Source: Streptomyces sp. NBC_00353
GTDB taxonomy: Bacteria > Actinomycetota > Actinomycetes > Streptomycetales > Streptomycetaceae
DNA length: 64,000 nucleotides
Assembly (NCBI RefSeq): GCF_036108815.1
Contig: NZ_CP107985.1
Coordinates: forward strand, 1,798,001 to 1,862,000
Direction of reading: 5' to 3'
In this document: piece by piece, positions 50,432 to 58,384 of the stretch
Position numbering within the stretch: the first letter of the stretch is position 1
Layout of the letters: each line of letters begins with the position of its first letter
Made by a program: the position numbers and the translations under genes
The notes under the pieces: model-generated
Seen by the model: only the letters and a program-made list of their open reading frames with translations
Told to the model about the DNA's origin: nothing
Database searches by the model: none

Positions 50432-52543
50432 TCACTGCCGGGCCAGGACGACCAGTTCCGCGTCGTGCCCGGCGGTCCAGGCGAACGGCAGTCCCGAGTG
50501 GAGCAGATGGGCGCCGCTGTAGCGGGTGCCGGAGTCCTGGTCCGTGTAGACCGCGTCGGGCGACAGGCCGCGCAGCCGCAGCCGGGCGGCCCTGCCGGGC
50601 ACCAGGGGTGCGCCGTCCAGGGTCCCGGTGCTCCAGGCCGTCACCACCAGGCGTCCGCCGCCGGGTTCCTCGTACTGGATGCCGCAGGTGGGGTCGGCCG
50701 GGCTGCCCAGCAGGTGCACCTCGCCGTGGTGCACGACGTCGCGGACCTCCTTGTAGCGATCGATCCACCCGGTCGCCTCGGCACACTGCTCCGTCGTCCA
50801 CTCGCGGATGTCGGCACCGATGCCCAGCACGCCGGCGATGGAGTTGACGAACCGGAAGGCGAGCGAGCGGGGCCGGGGGTCGAAGACACCGGCGGCGTCG
50901 GTGACCCAGGAGCTCATGGTGTGCGGGGCGTGGGCATGGAGGTAGCCGTACTGGATACGCAGCCGGTCCAGCGGTGCGGTGTTGTCGCTGGGCCACACGA
51001 CGTCGGTGCGGGCGAGGGTGGCGTGCTCGACGCGTGCGCCGCCGCCCGCGCAGCCCTCCACGGTGACGTGGGGGTGGGCGGCCCGCAGGTGGTCCAGGAC
51101 CCGCAGGTAGCCGGCCACATGGGCGGCGTCCAGATCCAGGTGCTCCGGGTCGTCGCCCGAAGGACTGTCGGGGCGGCCACGCTCGGTGGGTGGCCGGTTC
51201 ATGTCCCACTTCAGGTAGCTGATGGCGTGGTCGCCGAGGAGCCGGTCGAGGGTGGCGATGACGAAGTCCTGCACGTCCGTGCGGCCGAGGTCGAGCAGGA
51301 GTTGATTGCGTACGAGCGTGGCGGGGCGGCCGTCGAGACGGTAGACCCACTCGGGGTGCTCGGCGTACAGCTTGGATCGGGGGCTGATGCCCTCGGGTTC
51401 GACCCACAGCCCGAAGTCCATGCCGAGTGCGCGGACCTCGTCGACGAACCGGTCGAAACCGCCGGGGAACTCGGCCGGGTCCGGCTCCCAGTCGCCCAGG
51501 CCGCCGGTGTCGTCGTGGCGTCCGGTGAACCAGCCGTCATCGACGACGAACAGCTCGGCGCCGAGGTCCGCGGCAGCCTTGGCGAGTTCCAGCTGCCCTG
51601 CGGCGTCGACGTCGAAGCCGGTCGCCTCCCAGGAGTTGTAGAGCACCTGGCGGGGCCGGTTCATACGGTCACCGGTCAGCCGCCGCTCGTAGCGGTGCCA
51701 CACACGGGCCAGCCCGTCGAGACCGTCCGCGCTGAAGGCGCAGGCCAGCCGGGGCGTGGTGAGGGTGGCGCCAGGAGCGAGGCGGACGGCGCCCTCGTGC
51801 GGCACCCGGCCGGCACGGACCCGGACCGAACCGCCGGGCTCGGCGTCGGTGCTGATCCGCCAGTTCCCGGACCACTCCAGGGCGATGCCGTAGGTGGGGG
51901 TGGTGCCCTCGGCCGGGGCGGCCGCGTCCTGGACCGCGAGCCAGGGGGCGTACGCGTGACCCGCCGAGCCCTGGGTGCTCTCCATCTCGAAGCGGCCGCG
52001 TTCCAGTTCCAGGTGCTTCAGCTGGAACTCCTGCGACCACTGGCCCGCCAGGTAGGTCAGCCTGGCACCGCCTTGGACGGGCACGTTGACGGCGGCGGAG
52101 TCGAAGCGCTCAAGGCGCACCTCCCGCTCGCCGGTGCAGGTCAGCTCCGTCCAGCGCAGGATGACGTCGGTGCCCGGGACGGTCTCGTAGCACAGCGTCG
52201 TACGCAGACCGAGGACCTCGTCGGCGAACTCCAGGCGCAGCGCGCGGTCCCCGTCCGTAGTGGCGCCGGTGAACCGCCACCAGCTGCCGCGGTCGCCGCC
52301 CGCTTGCCGGGCGATCAGGTCCGCGCCGGTGAACGGCCGCAGCCCGTACGGGATGTACTCGGCGGGCGCCGCGTCGGCGGGGGTGATGAAGTGGGTCCGC
52401 CGCGACCAGTCCATCGGCGACGGACCATGTTCCGCACCGTGCGGCCCCCACGCGGCGAGTTCGGCCCAGCGGCCGTCGCCGCCGAGGGTGACGGCATAGG
52501 TGGTCGTGTCGGTACGCAGCAGCCACTGCTCGAGCCCGGTCAC
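50432..52543 (-). CDS. GH36 alpha-galactosidase, cytoplasmic
   Basis: The 703-residue protein has the GH36 fold: N-terminal beta-sandwich, then a TIM barrel with LYNSWEATGFDVDAAGQLEL, ELFVVDDGWFTGRHDDTGGL, LGDWEPDPAEFPGGF, the nucleophile aspartate in ISYLKWDMNRPPTE and acid/base aspartate in RTDVVWPSDNTAPLDRL, and HVTVEGCAGGGARVE. No signal peptide is present, so it should release galactose from imported melibiose, raffinose or manno-oligosaccharides inside the cell. GTG 52543 overlaps the preceding permease stop (GTGA). Confidence 0.95.
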   Translation of the reverse strand: MTGLEQWLLRTDTTTYAVTLGGDGRWAELAAWGPHGAEHGPSPMDWSRRTHFITPADAAPAEYIPYGLRPFTGADLIARQAGGDRGSWWRFTGATTDGDRALRLEFADEVLGLRTTLCYETVPGTDVILRWTELTCTGEREVRLERFDSAAVNVPVQGGARLTYLAGQWSQEFQLKHLELERGRFEMESTQGSAGHAYAPWLAVQDAAAPAEGTTPTYGIALEWSGNWRISTDAEPGGSVRVRAGRVPHEGAVRLAPGATLTTPRLACAFSADGLDGLARVWHRYERRLTGDRMNRPRQVLYNSWEATGFDVDAAGQLELAKAAADLGAELFVVDDGWFTGRHDDTGGLGDWEPDPAEFPGGFDRFVDEVRALGMDFGLWVEPEGISPRSKLYAEHPEWVYRLDGRPATLVRNQLLLDLGRTDVQDFVIATLDRLLGDHAISYLKWDMNRPPTERGRPDSPSGDDPEHLDLDAAHVAGYLRVLDHLRAAHPHVTVEGCAGGGARVEHATLARTDVVWPSDNTAPLDRLRIQYGYLHAHAPHTMSSWVTDAAGVFDPRPRSLAFRFVNSIAGVLGIGADIREWTTEQCAEATGWIDRYKEVRDVVHHGEVHLLGSPADPTCGIQYEEPGGGRLVVTAWSTGTLDGAPLVPGRAARLRLRGLSPDAVYTDQDSGTRYSGAHLLHSGLPFAWTAGHDAELVVLARQ

Positions 52544-53451
52544 TTGACGGCCCCCAGGTTGAGTCCGGCCACGAAGTGGCGCTGGAAGCGGAGGAAGACG
52601 GCCACGGTCGGGGCGGCGGCGATCACCGATCCGGCGGCGATGACGTTCCACATCGACACGTACTGGCCCTGCAGCCCGATGAGGGACGCGGTGATGGGCA
52701 TCTGGGTGTCCGTGCGGAGCACGGTGATGGCCCACAGCAGGTCGTTGAAGATCCAGGTGAACGACAGGGCGCTCAGCGCGGCGAGCGCCGGGCGGGCCAG
52801 CGGCAGGATGATCCGCCAGTAGATCTGCCAGGGGCTCGCGCCGTCGATGACGGCGGCCTGCTGGATCTCTCCGGGGATCGATCGCATGAAGCCGTGCAGG
52901 ACGAAGACGTAGAAGCCGACGCCGAAGCCGACCTGCACCCCGATCAGCGCGTACAGCTGGTCGTAGATGCCGAGCACCTCGCTGAGTTTGGAGACGGGGA
53001 TCAGCAGGATCTGCGGGGGCAGCAGGTTGCCGCCGAGCATCAGGAGCAGCAGGACGCGGCGCAGCGGCAGGTCATAGCGGCTGAGTGCGAACGCCGCCGT
53101 GGAGGCGAGGCCCAGCGAGAGGAGCACGGTGGGGACGGAGACCAGCATGCTGTTGATGAGGGCCTGCTGCTGGCCTCCGTCCACCCACGCCTGACGGAAG
53201 CCGCCGAAGGTGAAGGAGTGCGGCCAACTGCCCACCCCGTGCGCGGCGATGTCGTCGAAGGTGCGGGTGCTGGTGACCAGGACGAGGACGATCGGCAGCA
53301 GCCACAGAGCGGACAGCAGGCCTGCGGAGACGTGGAAGCCGGTGGTACGCCAGGCGCGGCCGCGGACGACGGGCCGGCCTGCCGCCGGAGCCGGCACGGA
53401 GGACGGCCCCGGGTGGTCCTTGACGGGTGCGGGAACGTGGGTCGCGGTCAT
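52540..53451 (-). CDS. Carbohydrate ABC transporter permease (MalG-type)
   Basis: The 303-residue protein has six membrane helices and the MalG/LacG layout with the EAA loop FMRSIPGEIQQAAVIDGASP followed by WQIYWRIILPLARPALAALS. The N-terminal tail (about 40 residues) is proline-rich. Its ATG overlaps the stop of the partner permease by one base (TGATG). No ATPase is encoded in the operon; in Streptomyces the shared MsiK ATPase usually serves such importers. Confidence 0.94.
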   Translation of the reverse strand: MTATHVPAPVKDHPGPSSVPAPAAGRPVVRGRAWRTTGFHVSAGLLSALWLLPIVLVLVTSTRTFDDIAAHGVGSWPHSFTFGGFRQAWVDGGQQQALINSMLVSVPTVLLSLGLASTAAFALSRYDLPLRRVLLLLMLGGNLLPPQILLIPVSKLSEVLGIYDQLYALIGVQVGFGVGFYVFVLHGFMRSIPGEIQQAAVIDGASPWQIYWRIILPLARPALAALSALSFTWIFNDLLWAITVLRTDTQMPITASLIGLQGQYVSMWNVIAAGSVIAAAPTVAVFLRFQRHFVAGLNLGAVK

Positions 53452-54347
53452 CAGTCGGCCTCCCGGAAGGCGCGCACGAGGTAGCTGGCGATGACACCGA
53501 AGGCCAGCAGGAAGATGACGACGGCGAGCGCGGAGCCGTAGCCCAGCCGCAGGGACTGGAACGCGGTGGAGTACATATAGGTGCTCAGCAGTTCGGAGGA
53601 GTGGTACGGGCCGCCACGGGTGAGCGCCCACACGACGTCGAACGAGCGCAGCGAGTCGATGACGATGACCGACAGGACGACCGCGTTGACGCTCTTGAGC
53701 TGCGGCAGCGTGATGTGCCGGAACTGCTGGAGGCGGTTCGCGCCGTCGACCTTGGCCGCCTCGTACAGTGCGGGGTCGATGCCCTTGAGGCCGGCGAGGT
53801 AGAGCACCATGACGTAACCGACCTGGCGCCACAGTGCGGGCACGATCACCGCGTAGAAGGCGGTGTCCTGGTCGGCGAGCCAGGCGTGCCGCCAGCTCCC
53901 GAGGCCGATGGCCGACAGCACATTGTTGATCAGACCGTCCGGCTGGTACATGGCCTGCCACACCAGCGCGGTGGCGACCAGTGAGAAGACCACCGGCAGG
54001 AACAGCGCCGCCCGGTAGAACCCGACGCCGCGCCGCTCCTGCTGGAGCAGCAGCGCGGCACCGAGTCCGAGGGCGGCGGACAGCCCGCCGAAGAGAACCA
54101 GCCACAGCACCGTGTTCAAGGCGGCCGTGCGGAAGACCGAATCGTGCACCATCTCGCTGAAGTTGCCGAGTCCGACGAAGGTCGGCGCCGAAAGGCCGTC
54201 CCACGAGGTGAGCGAGAGGTAGAAGCCCTGCATAGCGGGCCAGAAGACCCAGAAGGCCTCGGCGAGCAGCGGCAGGAGGACGAAGGCCAGGACCACCGGG
54301 GGCACCCGCGTGGCCCTGGACCTTCGTGCGGAGCCGATCAGCGCCAT
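53451..54347 (-). CDS. Carbohydrate ABC transporter permease (MalF-type)
   Basis: The 298-residue permease has six membrane helices, the MalF/UgpA-type features FVGLGNFSEMVHDSVFRTAA and RAALFLPVVFSLVATALVWQ, and the EAA loop GIDPALYEAAKVDGANRLQQ followed by FRHITLPQLK. It pairs with the adjacent MalG-type permease. The gene starts two bases after the binding-protein stop. Confidence 0.94.
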   Translation of the reverse strand: MALIGSARRSRATRVPPVVLAFVLLPLLAEAFWVFWPAMQGFYLSLTSWDGLSAPTFVGLGNFSEMVHDSVFRTAALNTVLWLVLFGGLSAALGLGAALLLQQERRGVGFYRAALFLPVVFSLVATALVWQAMYQPDGLINNVLSAIGLGSWRHAWLADQDTAFYAVIVPALWRQVGYVMVLYLAGLKGIDPALYEAAKVDGANRLQQFRHITLPQLKSVNAVVLSVIVIDSLRSFDVVWALTRGGPYHSSELLSTYMYSTAFQSLRLGYGSALAVVIFLLAFGVIASYLVRAFREAD

Positions 54348-54349
54348 GT

Positions 54350-55642
54350 TCACTGACTCCAGATCTTCTGGGCGCTGCGCTGCCAGGTGGTGAGGATGGA
54401 GCCGACCTGCTTGGGCTTGGCCAGGTAGTGGACCAGTGCCGTGTCGGCGGTCGGCTGGAGGGCGTCGCTGGAGTCGCGGTTGAAGAACTGGGTGAGGTCG
54501 GCGGCGCTCTCGATGAGCTTGCGGCCCTTGAGGACCAGGGGTGTGCCGCTGTCCTTGGCGTCGGGGTGGGTCGGCAGCGTGGTGCCCGAGGAGCTCTTGA
54601 GGTAGAGCTCCTGCGCCTCGGCGGTGGCCAGGTAGCGCATCAATTCCTTGGTGCCGTCGGTGCGCTTGGTGCGCGCGCTGGCGAAGTAGCCGTCGGTGGG
54701 GGCCTCCTCGGCCACCGGGATCTTCGGGTCGATGATGGGGAACTGGAAGAAGTCCAGGTCGCCGAGGGCGTCCTTGGGCGCGGCGTCGGCGAAGAAGGTA
54801 CCGATCAGCATCATGCCCGTACGGCCCTGGAGCAGCGCGGTGGTGGCGTCCTGGAAGGGGATCGCCGTGCCGTTGGGGTCGAAGAAGGGGCGCGCCTCGT
54901 CCCAGCGGTCGAAGACCTTGCGGACCTCGGGGTCGTCGAAGCGGTGCTTGCCCGCCAGGAGTTCGCGGTGGTACGTCGCGCCGTTGACGCGGATGTTGAG
55001 GTAGTCGAACCATGCGGAGGCCACCCACGGGGTGTCACCGCCGGCGCCGAGGCCGATCGGGGCGACGCCCTTGCTCTTGAGCTTGTCGCACAGGTCGAGG
55101 AACTCGTCCCAGCTCTTGGGCTCCTGCACGCCCCACTTGGCGAAGTTGGACTTCCGGTAGAACATGCCCCACCAGTAGTAGCTGGTGGGCACGAAGACCT
55201 TCTTGCCGCTGGAGGCGGAGGTGCACAGCTTCTTCAGCGCGTCGGAGTATCCGGCGAGCTCCGGCTTCTCCCAGATGTCGCTGATGTCGAGGAGGAGGTC
55301 CTTCTTCGCGTAGGACTCGGCGACCGACCCCGGATACCAGGTGTAGACGTCCGGCGGGGTGGCCGAGGTGAGGTAGGTCGGCAGCTGCGTGCGGAAGGTC
55401 TCCGAGGCGACGGTGTTGAGCTGTGCCTTCGCGTCCCCGCGCTTGTCGAATGCGGCGACGATCGCCTTCATGGCCGTCTTGGCCTGCGGGGAGGAGAGGT
55501 TGGACTGCAGGGTCACCGGGCCGCCGGACTTTCCTCCGGTGGCGGACGGGCTCTGGGTGACGCAGCTGCTGAGCAGCGCGCCGGCGCCGACGGCGCCTGA
55601 TCCTACGAGGAATCTGCGGCGGGTGGCGTTGAAGGCGGTCAT
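54350..55642 (-). CDS. Sugar ABC transporter substrate-binding lipoprotein
   Basis: The 430-residue protein starts with a twin-arginine-like signal (ATRRRFLVGSGAVGAGALL) ending in a lipobox LSSC (lipidated C27), so it is probably Tat-exported and membrane-anchored. The body is a family 1 extracellular solute-binding protein (for example TPPDVYTWYPGSVAESYAKK, NFAKWGVQEPKSWDEFLDLC, FPIIDPKIPVAEEAPTDGYF). It would capture alpha-galactosides or galactose-containing oligosaccharides. GGGAG precedes ATG 55642. It is the first gene of the eleven-gene operon. Confidence 0.94.
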   Translation of the reverse strand: MTAFNATRRRFLVGSGAVGAGALLSSCVTQSPSATGGKSGGPVTLQSNLSSPQAKTAMKAIVAAFDKRGDAKAQLNTVASETFRTQLPTYLTSATPPDVYTWYPGSVAESYAKKDLLLDISDIWEKPELAGYSDALKKLCTSASSGKKVFVPTSYYWWGMFYRKSNFAKWGVQEPKSWDEFLDLCDKLKSKGVAPIGLGAGGDTPWVASAWFDYLNIRVNGATYHRELLAGKHRFDDPEVRKVFDRWDEARPFFDPNGTAIPFQDATTALLQGRTGMMLIGTFFADAAPKDALGDLDFFQFPIIDPKIPVAEEAPTDGYFASARTKRTDGTKELMRYLATAEAQELYLKSSSGTTLPTHPDAKDSGTPLVLKGRKLIESAADLTQFFNRDSSDALQPTADTALVHYLAKPKQVGSILTTWQRSAQKIWSQ

Positions 55643-55716
55643 TTGTGCACTCCCTATGTGCCCACGGAACGGAGTTGAGGCCCCCTGACGGCCCGGCTCT
55701 GGGTGCGGCAGACATA

Positions 55717-55762
55717 GCCTGTCGCAGAGGTCGGAGCACCGTCAAGATTAATTACTAATTTA
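55717..55762 (-). promoter_or_regulatory. Promoter of the galactoside operon with AT-rich palindrome
   Basis: On the minus strand, TAAATTAGTAATTAA (55762-55748) sits 2 bp before a -35 TTGACG (55745-55740), with a possible -10 CAGGCT 18 bp further. The palindrome matches the one before the GH27 gene and both lie about 106 bp from the start codon. In DNA this GC-rich the AT run stands out sharply. Confidence 0.7.
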
Positions 55763-55771
55763 TTTTTCAGA

Positions 55772-55811
55772 GGGTGTGCCCCTGGGCCTTGTACGGCCCG
55801 GAGGCACACCC
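55772..55811 (-). terminator. Hairpin terminator after the GH27 gene
   Basis: GGGTGTGCCCCTGGGCC (55772-55788) pairs with GGCCCGGAGGCACACCC (55795-55811) around TTGTAC, 15 of 17 positions matching. It lies 38 bp past the GH27 stop and just before the next operon's promoter. Confidence 0.8.
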
Positions 55812-55849
55812 ACACCAGGTGGAGCAGGGTGAAGCAGGGGAAGCGGTGC

Positions 55850-57982
55850 TCAGAGCTCGCTCTGGTGGACGCGGCCGTCCACCCCGCGGAATGCGGCCAG
55901 TACGCCGCCGTCCGGCCCGGCGACGGCACCGAGCGCGCCGTCGAAGACACCGCTCACGAAGCCGTTGTGCGGGGTCCAGCCGGCCCAGCCGTCCGCCGCG
56001 GTCCAACTGCGTTGCCAGAGCGTGTAGTCACCGGCCCGCGCGTACAGGTGCACCGTGCCGCCGGAGGCGACCAGTGTCGGACTGCCGCTGGTCGTGCCGC
56101 CCAGCGCGGTCCACGACGACCAGGTCCCGGAGGTGTCCCTGGTCCGCCACCACACCGCGTCGTCAGCGGTGCGTACGGCCACATGGAGCCGCCCGGCGTC
56201 GTCGATGACGGCCGACGGCCGCCCGGAGAACGGCCGGTCCTGCGGCGCCCCCAGCGACGTCCAGCCGGAAGCGGGGCCGCGCGACCACACGCTGCCGTCC
56301 GCGCCGCGCGCGAAGAGCGTCCAGTCGTCCGGGGCGGCGAAGGCCGCCGTCGGCGCGTCCGTCAGCGTCCCGCCCAGGCTCTGCCAGCGCCCCCAACGTC
56401 CGTCGGCGTACACCCGCCGATAGGCGGTGTCGTCCGTACCTCGGACGAAGACGTCGATCCGGCCGCCGGACGAGGCATAGGCGGCCGGCTGGCCGAGGAT
56501 GCGGCCGTGCGTCGGCCCGCCCAGATCGGTGGTCGCGGCCCTCGACCAGTCGCCACCGGGCGCGGTCTGCGCGCGCAGGGCACCGTCCGTACCGCGGGTG
56601 AACGCCGTCAGCCGATCACCGTCGCGCACCAGTGCCGGGCTCGCCGAGGACCGTCCGGGCAGCAGTGCCCCGGGGGCATCGTCCGTGCCCGTCAGCTTGA
56701 GGAAGGCGGTGCCGTGCGCCGGGACCCGCACCGTGTACGAGCCGGTGTGCGTGCCCCGCGCCGTACGGGCCCGCAGGTCGCGCACCGCGACCGGGCCGCT
56801 CAGCCCGGCGTCGGAGAACCGCACGGTACGATCCTGCGCCTGGTCGGAGCGGTTGAGCACGACGACCGCGCGCTTGCCCGCGCCCTTCAGCACCTTGCTG
56901 TACACGTCGCCGACCGAGTCGGTCGCCATGCGCACGCCCTGAATGCCGAGCGGATCCTGGTCCACGGCGATGATCTCGGGGTTGCGCAGGGTGTCGATCA
57001 TGGACTGCGGCAGGGTGCGCGGGTCGCTGCCCAGCACCAGCGGCGAGGCCATCTCGGCCCACATCACGAACTGCGTGGTGGACTCCTCCTCCGACAGCTC
57101 GTATCCGCCCTCGGCGAGCTTGCGCATGGGGATGAGGTAGTCGGGGTCGTTGTAGTGGCCCGGCCCCTGGGCCTCGGGGTGCCAGGCGTTGGCATCCATG
57201 TTGCGCAGGATGTTGGGCCACTCCCCCGCCGTCGGGATGCCCCAGGCGATGTCGGTGCCGGTGCGCCAGGAATCGGCGGTCGTCGGCCCGTAGACGAAGG
57301 CGTTGTGCGCGTCCTGCTCGGGGGTGTGCGGCAGACCCCAGTCGTCGGTGAGCGGGTTGCACAGGTTGAGCAGCATCCGCCGGCCGGACTTGGCGACGGC
57401 GTCACTGAACTCCTTGAACGCCGGGCCGGGATCGAGCTTTTCGCCGATCCCGCACAGGAAGTCCACCTTGATCGCGTCGACCTTCCACCCCGCGAACTGG
57501 CGGGCGTCCTGCTCGTAGTGACCGCGGCTGCCCAGCCCACAGCTCTTGCCGCCGTCGTAGGTGCCGGCGTCGGTGTAGATACCGGCCTTCAGGCCCCTCT
57601 GGTGAAGGTAGGTCACCAGCGCCGGAACTCCCGAGGGGAAACGGGTGGGGTTGGCCACGAGCCGCCCGGTCGCCGCGTCGCGCGGCTCGTCGGCCTGCCA
57701 GCCGCCGTCCAGCCAGACGATGTTGTAGCCGCTGTCGCGCAGCCCGCTGCCGACCAGATGGTCGGCGACCTTTCTGACCTGGTCCTCCGTCGGAGCGCCG
57801 AGCCCGTAGTACGTGTTCCATCCCATGTACGGCGTGGGGGCGAGGCCGCTGTCGTAGTACTGCGGCGCGCCCTGGTCGTCCGCGGCGTGCGCCGCGGGAA
57901 CTGCCGTCCCGACCAGCACCACGGCGCCGAGCACGACCGCGGTACGCCGCACTCGCGCCATCCCTGCACGATGCGAAGTCAC
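55850..57982 (-). CDS. Secreted GH27 alpha-galactosidase with C-terminal propeller module
   Basis: The 710-residue product has a signal peptide (about 1-33, VVLGAVVLVGTAVPAAHA), a GH27 barrel (about 45-345) with PTPYMGWNTYYGL, VWLDGGWQADEP, nucleophile aspartate D174 in DAIKVDFLCG and the acid/base region GPGHYNDPDYLIP, a beta-sandwich (about 350-430), and a C-terminal part (about 440-710) with repeated LxxGTDG-, W-S-S-W-T-A-L-G-type units, resembling a PLL-like lectin propeller. It would strip galactose from galactomannan or other polymers outside the cell. GTG 57982 follows GGAGA (7 nt). Confidence 0.93.
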   Translation of the reverse strand: MTSHRAGMARVRRTAVVLGAVVLVGTAVPAAHAADDQGAPQYYDSGLAPTPYMGWNTYYGLGAPTEDQVRKVADHLVGSGLRDSGYNIVWLDGGWQADEPRDAATGRLVANPTRFPSGVPALVTYLHQRGLKAGIYTDAGTYDGGKSCGLGSRGHYEQDARQFAGWKVDAIKVDFLCGIGEKLDPGPAFKEFSDAVAKSGRRMLLNLCNPLTDDWGLPHTPEQDAHNAFVYGPTTADSWRTGTDIAWGIPTAGEWPNILRNMDANAWHPEAQGPGHYNDPDYLIPMRKLAEGGYELSEEESTTQFVMWAEMASPLVLGSDPRTLPQSMIDTLRNPEIIAVDQDPLGIQGVRMATDSVGDVYSKVLKGAGKRAVVVLNRSDQAQDRTVRFSDAGLSGPVAVRDLRARTARGTHTGSYTVRVPAHGTAFLKLTGTDDAPGALLPGRSSASPALVRDGDRLTAFTRGTDGALRAQTAPGGDWSRAATTDLGGPTHGRILGQPAAYASSGGRIDVFVRGTDDTAYRRVYADGRWGRWQSLGGTLTDAPTAAFAAPDDWTLFARGADGSVWSRGPASGWTSLGAPQDRPFSGRPSAVIDDAGRLHVAVRTADDAVWWRTRDTSGTWSSWTALGGTTSGSPTLVASGGTVHLYARAGDYTLWQRSWTAADGWAGWTPHNGFVSGVFDGALGAVAGPDGGVLAAFRGVDGRVHQSEL

Positions 57983-58384
57983 TCAAATCTCCAGAGAGTT
58001 GGGTCCACGAGGTAACCCCGCCCGCCGATTGCGGCGGGCGGCGGTGCCACGGCGGAAACTGTGGTCGGGCCCCCGAAACCTGTCAACATTAATTGCTAAT
58101 TAACTTAAAAACGGATTCTCGGAGAGCGTTCTGTCCACCGGCCACGCGCCGTGGGCCTACCTGACAACCCGTACTCGGCGCGCACCCGCCAAGACCTGGA
58201 CACGCTCGTCAACATGTCCCGGACAGCCGTCTCGACCGGCAGGCCTCCCGGGATCCACGAGCCGGACATCGCGCCGACTCTTGACAGAACCTTCACCGGA
58301 TTACAGCCTATGGCAACGTTGTCAGGCGGGCTCGTACAGGCCGCCTGCTCTTGAGGGATTCACCTGAAACGGATCACGTCACTC
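57983..58384. other. Divergent region between GH27 and GH2 genes
   Basis: 402 bp holding the GH27 promoter/operator (58089-58103) and probably the GH2 promoter. No ORF with family patterns was seen. The GH2 start has only a weak ribosome site. Confidence 0.6.
58061..58103 (-). promoter_or_regulatory. Promoter of GH27 gene with AT-rich perfect palindrome
   Basis: TTAATT-GCT-AATTAA (58089-58103) is a perfect 6-3-6 palindrome. On the minus strand it lies 2 bp upstream of a consensus -35 TTGACA (58086-58081), with a candidate -10 CACAGT 17 bp on. A near-identical element precedes the galactoside operon. Confidence 0.75.

Noticed and set aside
49142..52822. Long plus-strand open frame (1226 codons) over the GntR, SDR and GH36 genes
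   Set aside because: Antisense shadow with no recognisable domain and no start signal.
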